Positions 8,781-16,289 of a stretch of DNA of 27,034 nt are shown here, piece after piece. The position numbers and the translations under genes were made by a program. The notes below the pieces were generated by a model. The model saw only the letters and a list, made by a program, of their open reading frames with translations. It did no database searches and had not been told where the DNA came from. Origin of the DNA: a virus; the IMG/VR virus record IMGVR_UViG_3300043409_000722, positions 1-27,034 of that record; one strand, written 5' to 3'. Numbering within the stretch: the stretch's first letter is position 1; every line of letters begins with the position of its first letter.

Positions 8781-10242
8781 TTTCCACCTCCAACCTTGCG
8801 AATACCTTCTTGATAGGTTCGCTTATATCAAATCTAAAACAAGCTGAGCGCGCAAATCGACCAAGCGCAGGCCATGAAATCGCTGAATAGTAATCACCGG
8901 TCGAACCCATCTCGCGGGATATTTCTGGCGAGTAAGTTATTCCACCATCTTTAGATACGCTCATGCGCACAACAGGTGCCGAACCTTGACCAGTCACTGG
9001 ATTAGTGCCGGTTTCCATTTGTAATTGCACCTGAGCGATACTGAACGGGCGGCCAGTGTTATCTATTGCCTCTGTAGTGAAGTAAGAGCGGATTTCATCA
9101 TCGTATTCTTCAAAAATATCTTCACTCATCAGTCCGATAACGCCGGACAGTTCATCGCCCACTAATCGCACCGAGTAGGCGTCAACCATTGAGGTGACGC
9201 GCCACGGTTGCGGCTGGTAGAATCTGTCTACGCTCTTGCGCTCATGCCAAAGGCCGGTAACAGCGTCATAAACAATGGTGCAAACACCCGGCACCGTAAT
9301 CGAAACAAACGAATGACCGCGCTCTGCCCACTTAATCGCGTAGGCGTTTTGTAGCTGAGCAATCCCACCTTGATAAATAAGATTATCAATTGCTGCGCTT
9401 GATATTTTCTCAGGCAATCCACCGCTTGTTGCATAAACGGCAGGCTGCTCATTAACTCCCGCACCTATCCACATTAGATTGCCATTTAGCTCAACCATTG
9501 AGTGGGGTGCTGTGCATCCCTTTTGCTGGATAGCTGACGGGATGGTCTCAAACTGGAACCCAGCCCCTTGAATGTTTTGGTATGGCTCCATCGTTGAAGT
9601 TCCGAACACATACACAAGTCCGTTAAGCGATTTAATAACTACAATATTGTCGGGGTCTGACTCGGCCACCGTGAAGTCAGTGGCAATGTATGAAAGCCCG
9701 TCACGCAAATCAGACTGGAACCAAGTATTTGAATTAAGTTTTGGGAATAGGAAATAACCGTATTCAAAATCTACACCAGCAACAGGGCCATCAAAATCAG
9801 CATCGCTAATTTGCACCAAACCACCTGCAACGGTGTAAACCCAAGCATTAAACTGGTTGGCGTAATCAGGTGCCACAATAACAAGCTGAACACCGTTATT
9901 CGAGAAATGAACTCTAGCCGTTCCATTGATCGTTTCCGCCCCGCTTACATCATTAGCCGTGTAAGTGCGCACACCAGCCACATCGGTCGTGTAGGTTACG
10001 TTGTAGAGTTTATCCCCACACACAAAGTACGGAATGCCAGCCATTGACGTGCCGCCACGGTTAAACGCATTCACGGATGTGTCTGCAACCTGCTCAATAC
10101 CAGCCACACCCACCAACACACCATCAGCAATATCTTTGCCTTGCGGTATGTGAGGGAAAAGGTTCACGCAATCAATCGCGGCAACCGTCAGCGATTCATC
10201 ACGATTAAAACCTTTTGCAATTGGCAGCTTAGTTCTTGGCAT
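8770..10242 (-). CDS. P22 gp10-like packaged DNA stabilisation protein, 490 aa
   Basis: The N-terminus matches the gp10 family: a short lead, G-F, then A-I-D-C-V-N-L-F-P-H-I-P, a glycine-rich V-G-V-A-G-I loop and A-G-I-P-Y-F-V-C-G-D-K-L-Y. Length is close to P22 gp10 (472 aa), and the protein is beta-rich throughout, as expected. In P22 this protein binds the portal/gp4 ring and is the hub on which the tail needle and tailspikes assemble, closing the head after DNA packaging. The preceding gene (gp4-like) overlaps by 1 bp, the same order as in P22. I do not see a recognisable tail needle (gp26) gene in the window. Confidence 0.85.
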   Translation of the reverse strand: MPRTKLPIAKGFNRDESLTVAAIDCVNLFPHIPQGKDIADGVLVGVAGIEQVADTSVNAFNRGGTSMAGIPYFVCGDKLYNVTYTTDVAGVRTYTANDVSGAETINGTARVHFSNNGVQLVIVAPDYANQFNAWVYTVAGGLVQISDADFDGPVAGVDFEYGYFLFPKLNSNTWFQSDLRDGLSYIATDFTVAESDPDNIVVIKSLNGLVYVFGTSTMEPYQNIQGAGFQFETIPSAIQQKGCTAPHSMVELNGNLMWIGAGVNEQPAVYATSGGLPEKISSAAIDNLIYQGGIAQLQNAYAIKWAERGHSFVSITVPGVCTIVYDAVTGLWHERKSVDRFYQPQPWRVTSMVDAYSVRLVGDELSGVIGLMSEDIFEEYDDEIRSYFTTEAIDNTGRPFSIAQVQLQMETGTNPVTGQGSAPVVRMSVSKDGGITYSPEISREMGSTGDYYSAISWPALGRFARSACFRFDISEPIKKVFARLEVEIGA

Positions 10243-11156
10243 TATCGGCTCGGTGTAAATTGGAAGGAGGCACCGTCATCGTCTGAGCTAATAGCTTTCT
10301 GTAAATATATCGCGGCCTTCTGCTCTAGCATCATTTGACGGTTTGCATCAACGCCATAACTCATTGCCAAATCAGCAGCTAATTTAAACTTCAAAGCCAC
10401 GTACCATTCTGGCGGGATTAAAATATCCTCGCTTTGATCTTCGGGAATGTACTGTGGTTTGATAAAGGTAATTCTTACTAGCCGCTTGCAGTTATCGGCA
10501 ATCGGCCAAATGTACAAGTGACCAAAGTCTAGGTTGCGCTGGAAGTACCACGTATTGACCGCACCGCTAGTGGTTTTGCTTGGCTGGTTAAAATACTCAT
10601 CACGCGCCACCATTGAAGTGCTGATTTCATCGGATGTATAAGTATCTGCATATCTAACACTATCAATGCGCACAGGCTGGTCAGTAGCGGTCGTGTAGGT
10701 GTAAACACTAGCCAAATCATCTACCGCACCAGTAAGCGCAGCCGCAAGCGTTAAAGTGGTTGCGCTAGTTACGGTTAATGTTGTCCATTGGCGCGTACCG
10801 TCTGCCAGCTCAACACCAATGAAATCACCTGTAGTCATTCCTGCAGTGCTTACAACGGTTAAGGCCGTAGCCGTAGCAATCGCCGCACTCGCCGTGGTGT
10901 ACACGTAATTCGTGAATATATGATCCGTACCAAAAACATATTTGGTTTGATCGGGGTTTAACGGAATTACCGCTTCTGTTTGTGCCCATATATGAATCTG
11001 CTCGGTTTGCAAACTCATCAGAATATCGTTTAACGCTGACTCACCTTGTGCAAAATCTTCTGACTGAACAGGCAATGAAATACCCGAAATACTGGCAGCT
11101 CGCAAAGCATCACGAATCAAATCACCTGCTGTCTTTGCGTAAACACCTGTACTCAT
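10242..11156 (-). CDS. P22 gp4-like head-tail adaptor with inserted domain, 304 aa
   Basis: The first 65 residues are characteristic: D-L-I-R-D-A-L-R-A-A-S-I-S-G, then E-S-A-L-N-D-I-L-M-S-L-Q-T-E and an A-V-I-P-L-N-P-D-Q-T-K-Y segment. This is the gp4-type adaptor that joins the portal in short-tailed phages. At about residues 85-160 sits an inserted Thr/Ala/Val beta domain containing GVELADGTRQWTTL, which I have seen in many podovirus homologues; P22 gp4 itself (166 aa) lacks it. The C-terminal part (IPPEWYVALKFKLAADLA) is helical. It overlaps both neighbours by 1-4 bp. P22 gp4 also has cell-wall-cleaving activity; I see no motif that would show it here. Confidence 0.75.
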   Translation of the reverse strand: MSTGVYAKTAGDLIRDALRAASISGISLPVQSEDFAQGESALNDILMSLQTEQIHIWAQTEAVIPLNPDQTKYVFGTDHIFTNYVYTTASAAIATATALTVVSTAGMTTGDFIGVELADGTRQWTTLTVTSATTLTLAAALTGAVDDLASVYTYTTATDQPVRIDSVRYADTYTSDEISTSMVARDEYFNQPSKTTSGAVNTWYFQRNLDFGHLYIWPIADNCKRLVRITFIKPQYIPEDQSEDILIPPEWYVALKFKLAADLAMSYGVDANRQMMLEQKAAIYLQKAISSDDDGASFQFTPSR

Positions 11157-11383
11157 ATCATTTGGTCTTCTGTCAGTAGTGGGTCAAGTGGCAAGCCTCT
11201 TGGCTCGCTTCGTCCTACGCCAGTAAAAGGCGCTTCTTTAACAGTTGGTATATGGTCTTGGGGGTGGCGCTCTAGCTCTGCAAAATCCCTGCGAACTAAA
11301 AGCCCATTCCACTGCACGACACATTCGCTTCGCTTGCAAACGAAGCCACTGTAATCACAAGTAACTAAGTAATCATTGTCCAT
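11153..11383 (-). CDS. Small Cys-containing phage protein, 76 aa
   Basis: Contains T-C-D-Y-S-G-F-V-C-K-R-S-E-C, then Q-W-N-G-L-L-V and E-R-H-P-Q-D-H-I. This signature (C, S-G-F, S-E, W-x-G-L-x-V and H-P-Q-D) is common in small proteins just before the gp4-like adaptor in many phages; the cysteines could bind zinc. I chose ATG 11383 rather than an ORF extension to 11422, because the extension would overlap the preceding gene by 50 bp and the family starts close to this Met. It then overlaps that gene by 11 bp. Function unknown; presumably head completion. Confidence 0.65.
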   Translation of the reverse strand: MDNDYLVTCDYSGFVCKRSECVVQWNGLLVRRDFAELERHPQDHIPTVKEAPFTGVGRSEPRGLPLDPLLTEDQMI

Positions 11384-11696
11384 TGGCTTGCGTGTACAGT
11401 AGTCGAACGGTTGCGCCAGCACTTAACGAATTAACATAAATCCGAATGAAGCGAGGGTTGCCGTTGAATGTAATCCACTTGCTAGCCGTGATTCCTGCAT
11501 TGCCGCTAGAGTCAACCAGCCATTGCGCAGTCTCGCCTGCGTTTAAGTCTGCATTAGTAGACTGTAAATCGAAGTTGATAGTGCCGGTGACGATAATCTC
11601 TAGCGCACCAACACCGCCGCGCCAGTTGAGCGCCTTGGGGTCAGTACCACTCAAGGCGATTAAGGTAGTGTCAGTGTAAAGAGTATTGAAGGCCAT
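11373..11696 (-). CDS. Small beta-rich virion protein, 107 aa
   Basis: The start at 11696 is decided by a strong AAGGAGG ribosome binding site 7 bp upstream; the longer frame to 11744 would run into the preceding gene. The protein is short and beta-rich (for example ALEIIVTGTINFDL and RFIRIYVNSLSAGATVRLLY), with only a few charged residues, typical of a decoration or minor capsid protein. It lies between another small beta protein and the adaptor genes. I do not recognise a named family. Confidence 0.6.
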   Translation of the reverse strand: MAFNTLYTDTTLIALSGTDPKALNWRGGVGALEIIVTGTINFDLQSTNADLNAGETAQWLVDSSGNAGITASKWITFNGNPRFIRIYVNSLSAGATVRLLYTQANGQ

Positions 11697-11698
11697 GA

Positions 11699-12100
11699 TT
11701 AAGCCTCCTTGGTCAATACGCCGCGAGAGTCGGTTAAATGCCAAGCAGTTACGCCAGTAGCACCGTAGCCAGAAGCGATTTTGATAAAGTCGCCTTTCTT
11801 GATTGTTGCGGTAGCCAGGATCAAATCTTTGTTCACAACAGCCGAACCAACAGCAGCAATACCGTCAGCCGCAACGGGTGAAATTTGAATCTGACCGCCA
11901 CCATCTACGCCAGTGTAGAAAAAGGTATAAACCAAACCTACAGCGGTGGCCGGAAGGGTGAAAATAGATGTACCGCTTTTAACTTCGTACGCCTTGCCTG
12001 AATCGCCTGCAACTAAAGTAGCGTTACCAGATGTAACGACTTTGCGATTGCGGTCAATGTTGCAACCGTCAACGCCGTTTTTGAATGATGTAGCGCCCAT
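11699..12100 (-). CDS. Small virion protein, possible decoration protein, 133 aa
   Basis: First gene after the major capsid gene and its terminator. Beta-rich and small-residue-rich (for example SIFTLPATAVGLVYTFFY and GGGQIQISPVAADGI), with no catalytic motif. Starts at ATG 12100 behind GAGGGC. The sequence S-G-N-A-T-L-V-A-G-D-S-G-K-A-Y-E-V near residue 25 is a pattern seen in phage surface and appendage proteins. Most likely a capsid decoration or minor head protein, inferred from location. Confidence 0.55.
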   Translation of the reverse strand: MGATSFKNGVDGCNIDRNRKVVTSGNATLVAGDSGKAYEVKSGTSIFTLPATAVGLVYTFFYTGVDGGGQIQISPVAADGIAAVGSAVVNKDLILATATIKKGDFIKIASGYGATGVTAWHLTDSRGVLTKEA

Positions 12101-12123
12101 AATAAAGCCCTCAATTGTGGAAA

Positions 12124-12147
12124 CGTAAAAGGGGGATTGCTCCCCCG
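12124..12147 (-). terminator. Hairpin terminator after the major capsid gene
   Basis: On the minus strand, GGGGGA and TCCCCC form a 6-bp stem closed by a GCAA tetraloop (GNRA type, very stable), followed by TTTT. It sits six bases past the capsid stop and before the 133-aa gene. The short U-run suggests partial termination, which would make capsid mRNA more abundant than the downstream tail mRNA; that effect is inferred. Confidence 0.7.
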
Positions 12148-12152
12148 ATTAA

Positions 12153-13067
12153 TTAGGTAGGATTGCTACCGTAGATGCCGCGTGGATCGCTGTAACCAGT
12201 ACTGAAACGCATGTACGCTTTGTAGCGGGTGTTGTCAGACATAAATGCCTTGTCCTCACCAAATTCCAAAGGTGTGCGATCGTAGTAGGTCATGCCTTCC
12301 TCTGCATCGGTCATAATGAACCATGCTTTGGTGTTGGCGTCCAAGTAGGGTGAGGTAACAACGCCATTAGAAATCGTACCCATAAGCACGTTCTTGTCGT
12401 TGTCAGCAGTACCGCTACGCAAGCTAGAATTTAACACACGATCAAATTCAAACTTGCTGTTGGTGTGACCGATTAACTTCATGGGGCGTAATTTGATAGC
12501 CAAGCCGCGATCATCTTTAGCGCGCATGATGGTTTTCAGCATATCTTCAAGAGAAGATTCTGAGAACTCAGCAGCAGTGATGATGTTGGAGTAAGTGCCA
12601 CCAGATGGGCCATTGATGTGTGAAGCAGAACACATAGCAACACCGTCACCGCCTGTCATCGCAGAAGAAGCAGAGAACGCAGTGTTATACAACACATGAG
12701 TGCGAACTTCTTTAGTGATGTTCATAGAGCGGTTTAATGCGCGAGCGCCTTTCTTGTAATAACCGTACTGGTTATCGTCTTTCGCTTCACGGGTAACAAT
12801 AAAGCCTTTACCGTATGCCACATGCACAAACTTGGGCGCGAATGACTGACGGAAAGAGTCAAGAGTAATATCGTCACCCTCGGTCTTAACGCTTGCCAAG
12901 CCCATGTTTTCCATCTGCACAGTAAGCTCGTAAGCCTTGCTAGATGAATCGGTTTTGTAGAGCTGGGTGTAAATTGGCTCCCACTCTTTACTCGCAGCGT
13001 CCCATACTTTCTTAACGCCATCTTGTAATAAACGTGCGGCTGAACCGCTAGTAATTGTATTTGACAT
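12153..13067 (-). CDS. Major capsid protein, 304 aa
   Basis: Identified by position (after portal, scaffold and a small head protein), size and sequence style. It begins S-N-T-I-T-S-G-S-A-A-R-L-L-Q-D-G and contains P-K-F-V-H-V-A-Y-G-K-G-F-I-V-T-R-E-A and M-K-L-I-G-H-T-N-S-K-F-E-F-D-R-V-L, which resemble HK97-fold capsid proteins of the Mu-like and related groups: an extended strand, a long spine helix and a peripheral domain. I see no clear N-terminal protease-cleaved delta domain, in agreement with the separate scaffold gene. A hairpin terminator directly follows it. The exact capsid family is not certain. Confidence 0.8.
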   Translation of the reverse strand: MSNTITSGSAARLLQDGVKKVWDAASKEWEPIYTQLYKTDSSSKAYELTVQMENMGLASVKTEGDDITLDSFRQSFAPKFVHVAYGKGFIVTREAKDDNQYGYYKKGARALNRSMNITKEVRTHVLYNTAFSASSAMTGGDGVAMCSASHINGPSGGTYSNIITAAEFSESSLEDMLKTIMRAKDDRGLAIKLRPMKLIGHTNSKFEFDRVLNSSLRSGTADNDKNVLMGTISNGVVTSPYLDANTKAWFIMTDAEEGMTYYDRTPLEFGEDKAFMSDNTRYKAYMRFSTGYSDPRGIYGSNPT

Positions 13068-13069
13068 GG

Positions 13070-13624
13070 TTATACCCCCGCCGCGCCAGTGATCATTTGA
13101 GTAGAGTTCAAGCGTACCAATGCACGATTACCAAGAACGCCAGCATCATCAGGAAGCAATGCGAGAACTTGGAAATTGAGCGTGCTGGTAGTCGCAACGC
13201 CTGTAGCATTAACGCTCATGTTTGAAATTGTTAAACCGCCAGATTTGGTGGCAACAGTTGCAAGCAAGTTAACGTTAAGACCTACGGCAGCAGCGGCTAA
13301 AGGGCCGTTAGATACGTCTGCGATATATTCAGCGCGTGGATCATCAAGAACATAAGCAATACCAGCAGTAGAAGCCGGAAGGCCACCCGCATCAGTAAAG
13401 TTTTCAGTATCGAAAGGAGGAATAAAGCCAGCAATTTGGCCTAAAAGTGGTGAACCAGCTACGCCAATGTCTACTTCGGCTACGCCAGTTGTTGCATTTG
13501 CAGTTCCAGTTAAAGCAACGAAGTCGCCAATCGCCAGAATACCAGCATGGCTTGCCGCCACACCGTAAGAATTTACACGCCCATAAACTCCACTGAGTCC
13601 TGAGCCAGAATGTTTGATCGCCAT
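13070..13624 (-). CDS. Head-associated beta-rich protein, 184 aa
   Basis: Directly upstream of the capsid gene (2 bp gap), behind a strong GGAGGG site. Contains I-L-A-I-G-D-F-V-A-L-T-G-T-A-N and L-L-G-Q-I-A-G-F-I-P-P, the style of a family of small structural proteins that neighbour major capsid genes in podoviruses and often act as capsid cement. No cysteine, few charged residues. Probably a decoration protein; an alternative is a capsid assembly factor. Confidence 0.6.
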   Translation of the reverse strand: MAIKHSGSGLSGVYGRVNSYGVAASHAGILAIGDFVALTGTANATTGVAEVDIGVAGSPLLGQIAGFIPPFDTENFTDAGGLPASTAGIAYVLDDPRAEYIADVSNGPLAAAAVGLNVNLLATVATKSGGLTISNMSVNATGVATTSTLNFQVLALLPDDAGVLGNRALVRLNSTQMITGAAGV

Positions 13625-13683
13625 AATAGCAACCCTCCGCTAAAAAATGATAAATGAATGTGTGATCTCATCGTTTCAAATTC

Positions 13684-13699
13684 CAGCGAAGGCTCGCTG
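13684..13699 (-). other. Short hairpin in the 87-bp gap before the head-decoration gene
   Basis: CAGCGA and TCGCTG form a 6-bp stem with a 4-base loop in one of the few true gaps of the late unit (13625-13711). No T-run follows, so it is not a standard terminator. It may be an mRNA processing or stability hairpin ahead of the highly expressed capsid genes. Confidence 0.35.
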
Positions 13700-13711
13700 C
13701 CTGAAAGTGAG

Positions 13712-14194
13712 CTAACTTGCAAAAGGGTCAGTTGTGACCTTAATTTGGTTTGCTGCACCGTTCGGCACGTATGACTCTAATCCCTGAACGCCAAGGGATT
13801 TCGAATCATCTTCACCAATGCTAGCACGATAACGAGCCATGCGCAACGCTTCGGCCTCATCGTAATAGCTTTTCTCTATGACCATTAGGTATTGGGTTCT
13901 GCCGCCACCTGTGGGGCGAGAGTAGCGAACCCCTTGCGCATCAGTAATGAATGCCCACCAGTTGGCAAGGTAACGATCAAGCGAACCTTTCCCATCGTCA
14001 ATTTTCCACTCAGGAATAAACCCATCAGGCACTGCACCAACTGGAATTGATAAGTTTAAGTCGTCATTCTCATTGGCTTGTCGTGGGCGTGAACGATCAC
14101 CAAACTCAATATTAAAACGGTTCTCGCTAGCTTCCTTATTGCTCTTGTCAGCCGTTGAGCGTGGGCGGGTCACTTCTTTGGATTGTTCAATCAT
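13712..14194 (-). CDS. Head assembly-associated protein, 160 aa
   Basis: The N-terminal 50 residues are charged and probably disordered. The rest carries P-D-G-F-I-P-E-W-K-I-D-D and L-D-R-Y-L-A-N-W-W-A-F-I-T-D. I recall phage proteins with this "pdg(f/y)xxeWk ... L..ny...n" pattern between scaffold and capsid genes, whose function is not known to me. It starts 2 bp after the scaffold stop, so it is in the same unit. Confidence 0.55.
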   Translation of the reverse strand: MIEQSKEVTRPRSTADKSNKEASENRFNIEFGDRSRPRQANENDDLNLSIPVGAVPDGFIPEWKIDDGKGSLDRYLANWWAFITDAQGVRYSRPTGGGRTQYLMVIEKSYYDEAEALRMARYRASIGEDDSKSLGVQGLESYVPNGAANQIKVTTDPFAS

Positions 14195-14196
14195 GG

Positions 14197-15042
14197 TTAA
14201 TTACCTTTGCGTGATTCTGCTACTGATTTAAGAAACTCTTTCTCGCTTATGCCGCTTGGCTTGTAGAACTCATTGTACATATCACGTTCTTCGCGGGTGC
14301 AGTCAGACATTCTCATCGTTACCGATTCCGAGCGAGCCACCGCACCGCGTGGATTATCAACGATTGATTTAGTCGGGGTCTTGCGTGGTGCTGGTTCGTC
14401 TTGCCTACGTTTGGATAGCTCTTTATCGACTAAGCGCAAAGCTCCGGCAATCGTTTTGCCATCATTGATAGCTTTTACAAATACTTCGTTAGCTACCGGT
14501 TGTAGCGGGTGATCCGGTGTAAGCCAGTCATTTTCCGCGTTCCACTCTGCGACTTCTGGCGGCACGTTAGCTTGCTGCTTTGGAGGCTCTTTGATTAGAG
14601 ACTCTTCTGTATCTAGGTCTCGCAATTGCTTGTCGAATGCCTTAACCGCAGTTCTGTCACCAACATCAATAGCATCGTCACGGCGAGACTCTAAATCAGC
14701 TCTTAATCGTGTTATTTGTTGTTGCTGAAGAAATGCTACATTGGTTAGTCGGCGGTTATCTTCTTCACGCTCAGCGCGTAATCGTGCGTTTTCCTGCTTT
14801 AGCTTGCTGGTTTCATTAATCCGGCGCGTTGTTTCTGCAAACACCTCTGGCGCAACCCATTTAGCAGGGTCTCGGCCTTGCTTAACCCAATCCTCTTTGC
14901 TTATATGAAGTTTTGGGGCAGGCTCTTTGTGATCTACTTCAGGTTCCGGCGCTTCTTCCTCGGTTTCTTCTAGCTTTAACGCCTCGTTTATATCTTCGTC
15001 TTCTAAATCAAACTCTTGTTCAAGCTCTTGTTGGTCTAGCAT
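14197..15042 (-). CDS. Probable scaffold protein, 281 aa
   Basis: Very acidic N-terminus (residues 3-35, Glu/Asp in most positions), a predicted coiled coil of Arg/Glu/Gln-rich repeats (about 75-165), and a basic C-terminus (ESRKGN) with a preceding helix. This is the usual layout of scaffold proteins that guide procapsid assembly and are then lost: acidic head, helical rod, basic capsid-binding tail. It lies between the GroES-like gene and the head genes, as expected. Sequence conservation in scaffolds is low, so the assignment is based on composition and position. Confidence 0.75.
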   Translation of the reverse strand: MLDQQELEQEFDLEDEDINEALKLEETEEEAPEPEVDHKEPAPKLHISKEDWVKQGRDPAKWVAPEVFAETTRRINETSKLKQENARLRAEREEDNRRLTNVAFLQQQQITRLRADLESRRDDAIDVGDRTAVKAFDKQLRDLDTEESLIKEPPKQQANVPPEVAEWNAENDWLTPDHPLQPVANEVFVKAINDGKTIAGALRLVDKELSKRRQDEPAPRKTPTKSIVDNPRGAVARSESVTMRMSDCTREERDMYNEFYKPSGISEKEFLKSVAESRKGN

Positions 15043-15061
15043 AAGGGGTTCCCTCGGTTAT

Positions 15062-15445
15062 TTAAAAATCTGATTTGCTTACTTCAAACTCACCACTTGC
15101 AACACCTGAAACTTCAATATCGGGGATGAATTTGAAGTCTTTATACTCTGGCACATCGGGGTTGAAGCCTGCGAAACGGTTGTAAATAACCACATCGCCA
15201 ACTTTTACGCCCCAAATTTCATGCGCATCCATTTTGTAGCGTGGGTCATTAGTTGGATACTTGGAAGGATCACACCCAGCCACACCAATAAAAGCAGTAG
15301 GGCCAATATCAACAACACGACCAAGGCCGATTGCCTTATTCTCACGCTCCGCATCCCCTAAAATAATACCGCCAGCACTTACAGTCTTAACCTTTACAGG
15401 CTCAACCAATAGCTTGTGGCCTGTTGCTTTAATCGTTACCGTCAT
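15062..15445 (-). CDS. GroES-like co-chaperonin, 127 aa
   Basis: Cpn10 features in order: G-H-K-L-L-V-E-P-V near the start (GroES L-x-D-R-V strand), a mobile loop at about residues 18-37 with S-A-G-G-I-I-L (GroES G-G-I-V-L, the contact with GroEL), then G-L-G-R-V-V-D-I-G-P, W-G-V-K-V-G-D-V-V-I-Y and a final Y-K-D-F-K-F-I-P-D-I-E-V (I-x-D-x-D-I-L-A equivalent). GroES is about 97 aa; the extra residues lie in an insertion between the two halves (around 50-75) and a C-terminal tail. Phages such as T4 (gp31) replace host GroES to fold capsid protein. The location next to scaffold suggests the same use here. GAGGTG precedes the start. Confidence 0.85.
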   Translation of the reverse strand: MTVTIKATGHKLLVEPVKVKTVSAGGIILGDAERENKAIGLGRVVDIGPTAFIGVAGCDPSKYPTNDPRYKMDAHEIWGVKVGDVVIYNRFAGFNPDVPEYKDFKFIPDIEVSGVASGEFEVSKSDF

Positions 15446-15456
15446 TAATCACCTCT

Positions 15457-15903
15457 TTAGTTGGACTCTAAACAAAAACGAACATAAAGCTGAACCATTT
15501 CAGACTCTTGAGAAAACTCAAGCGACCTAAAAACCAAATTACCGGAAGCTGATTTATTTTTATAAAGACCGTCTCTAATTATTGCCTCAAAACAAGAAAG
15601 CACTTTGAATTGTGTCCTTTGCTTGTCCCCATCCAGTATTATTGACTTGTGTAGTTTGAAAGCATGAACTAAATATGGCGTTTTATATTCTGTATATGCG
15701 CATTGCGGACCAATGTTGCAGCATCCAATATCAGACAACCTGCCAGATAGCATATCTAAAAAACGCTGGTCTTTTAGTAGGTCTATCTTAGAGTTTTGGT
15801 AAAAATCAACAAAGTATGGCTCTGATAATTTTGATGGGTGACCGTCTATCTTTGCCTTTTCGTTCGCGTCAACTTCTGCCGTATCTTTATTGGTTACTGT
15901 CAT
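15457..15903 (-). CDS. Unknown phage protein, 148 aa
   Basis: Mixed helical protein with two adjacent cysteines (about residue 61, D-I-G-C-C-N-I-G) and a third nearby (Q-C-A-Y-T). It overlaps the preceding 75-aa gene by 17 bp and ends 11 bp before the GroES-like gene. I recognise no domain. It is part of the packaging/head unit by position only. Confidence 0.55.
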   Translation of the reverse strand: MTVTNKDTAEVDANEKAKIDGHPSKLSEPYFVDFYQNSKIDLLKDQRFLDMLSGRLSDIGCCNIGPQCAYTEYKTPYLVHAFKLHKSIILDGDKQRTQFKVLSCFEAIIRDGLYKNKSASGNLVFRSLEFSQESEMVQLYVRFCLESN

Positions 15904-16114
15904 CTTCTACCTCTTCTGGTTTCCACTCTAAAACTTTCTCTAATATCTCAATCTTAGCTTTGCGGATTAGCGCATTCATGCCAATTTCTTCTATGGTTTT
16001 GCCGAATCCATGATTCACAACGTGAGATTGAAGACCCTCGCGCATCTCTTTTAGAAACAGGCGAGTGACTTCGTTGTCTTTCCAAAGTAAATAAGCGTCT
16101 TTACTCAGCGGCAT
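15887..16114 (-). CDS. Unknown small phage protein, 75 aa
   Basis: Helical, charged (for example LFLKEMREGL and KAKIEILEKVLEWK), with a short acidic tail. Overlaps the 62-aa gene by 14 bp and the 148-aa gene by 17 bp. Similar small helical proteins often follow the portal gene in podoviruses, but I cannot assign a function. Confidence 0.55.
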   Translation of the reverse strand: MPLSKDAYLLWKDNEVTRLFLKEMREGLQSHVVNHGFGKTIEEIGMNALIRKAKIEILEKVLEWKPEEVEDDSNQ

Positions 16115-16289
16115 AAGGATCCCTCTCTAGCAGACCATACTTATCACCATATTTTTCTAGCTGAGCTTTTGTAATGATTGTATGGGTCGGTTTTAGGTTG
16201 ACTGGCTTGCCGTTAACAGCCCTTTGCCTTGCAATCTCTTCAATTACAGACTCAAAGCTAGATTCACTAAAGTCTTTATTCGTTTGCAT
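16101..16289 (-). CDS. Unknown small phage protein, 62 aa
   Basis: Starts M-Q-T-N-K-D-F inside the last 14 bp of the portal gene. A helix (SSFESVIEEIARQRAV) is followed by N-G-K-P-V-N-L and a second short helix with Y-G-D-K-Y-G-L-L. No recognised family. The overlaps on both sides support expression. Confidence 0.55.
   Translation of the reverse strand: MQTNKDFSESSFESVIEEIARQRAVNGKPVNLKPTHTIITKAQLEKYGDKYGLLERDPYAAE

Noticed and set aside
13573-13758. 61-codon minus-strand frame across the gap before the 184-aa gene
   Set aside because: It overlaps both neighbours out of frame, would cover the ribosome binding site of the 184-aa gene, and has no initiation signal.
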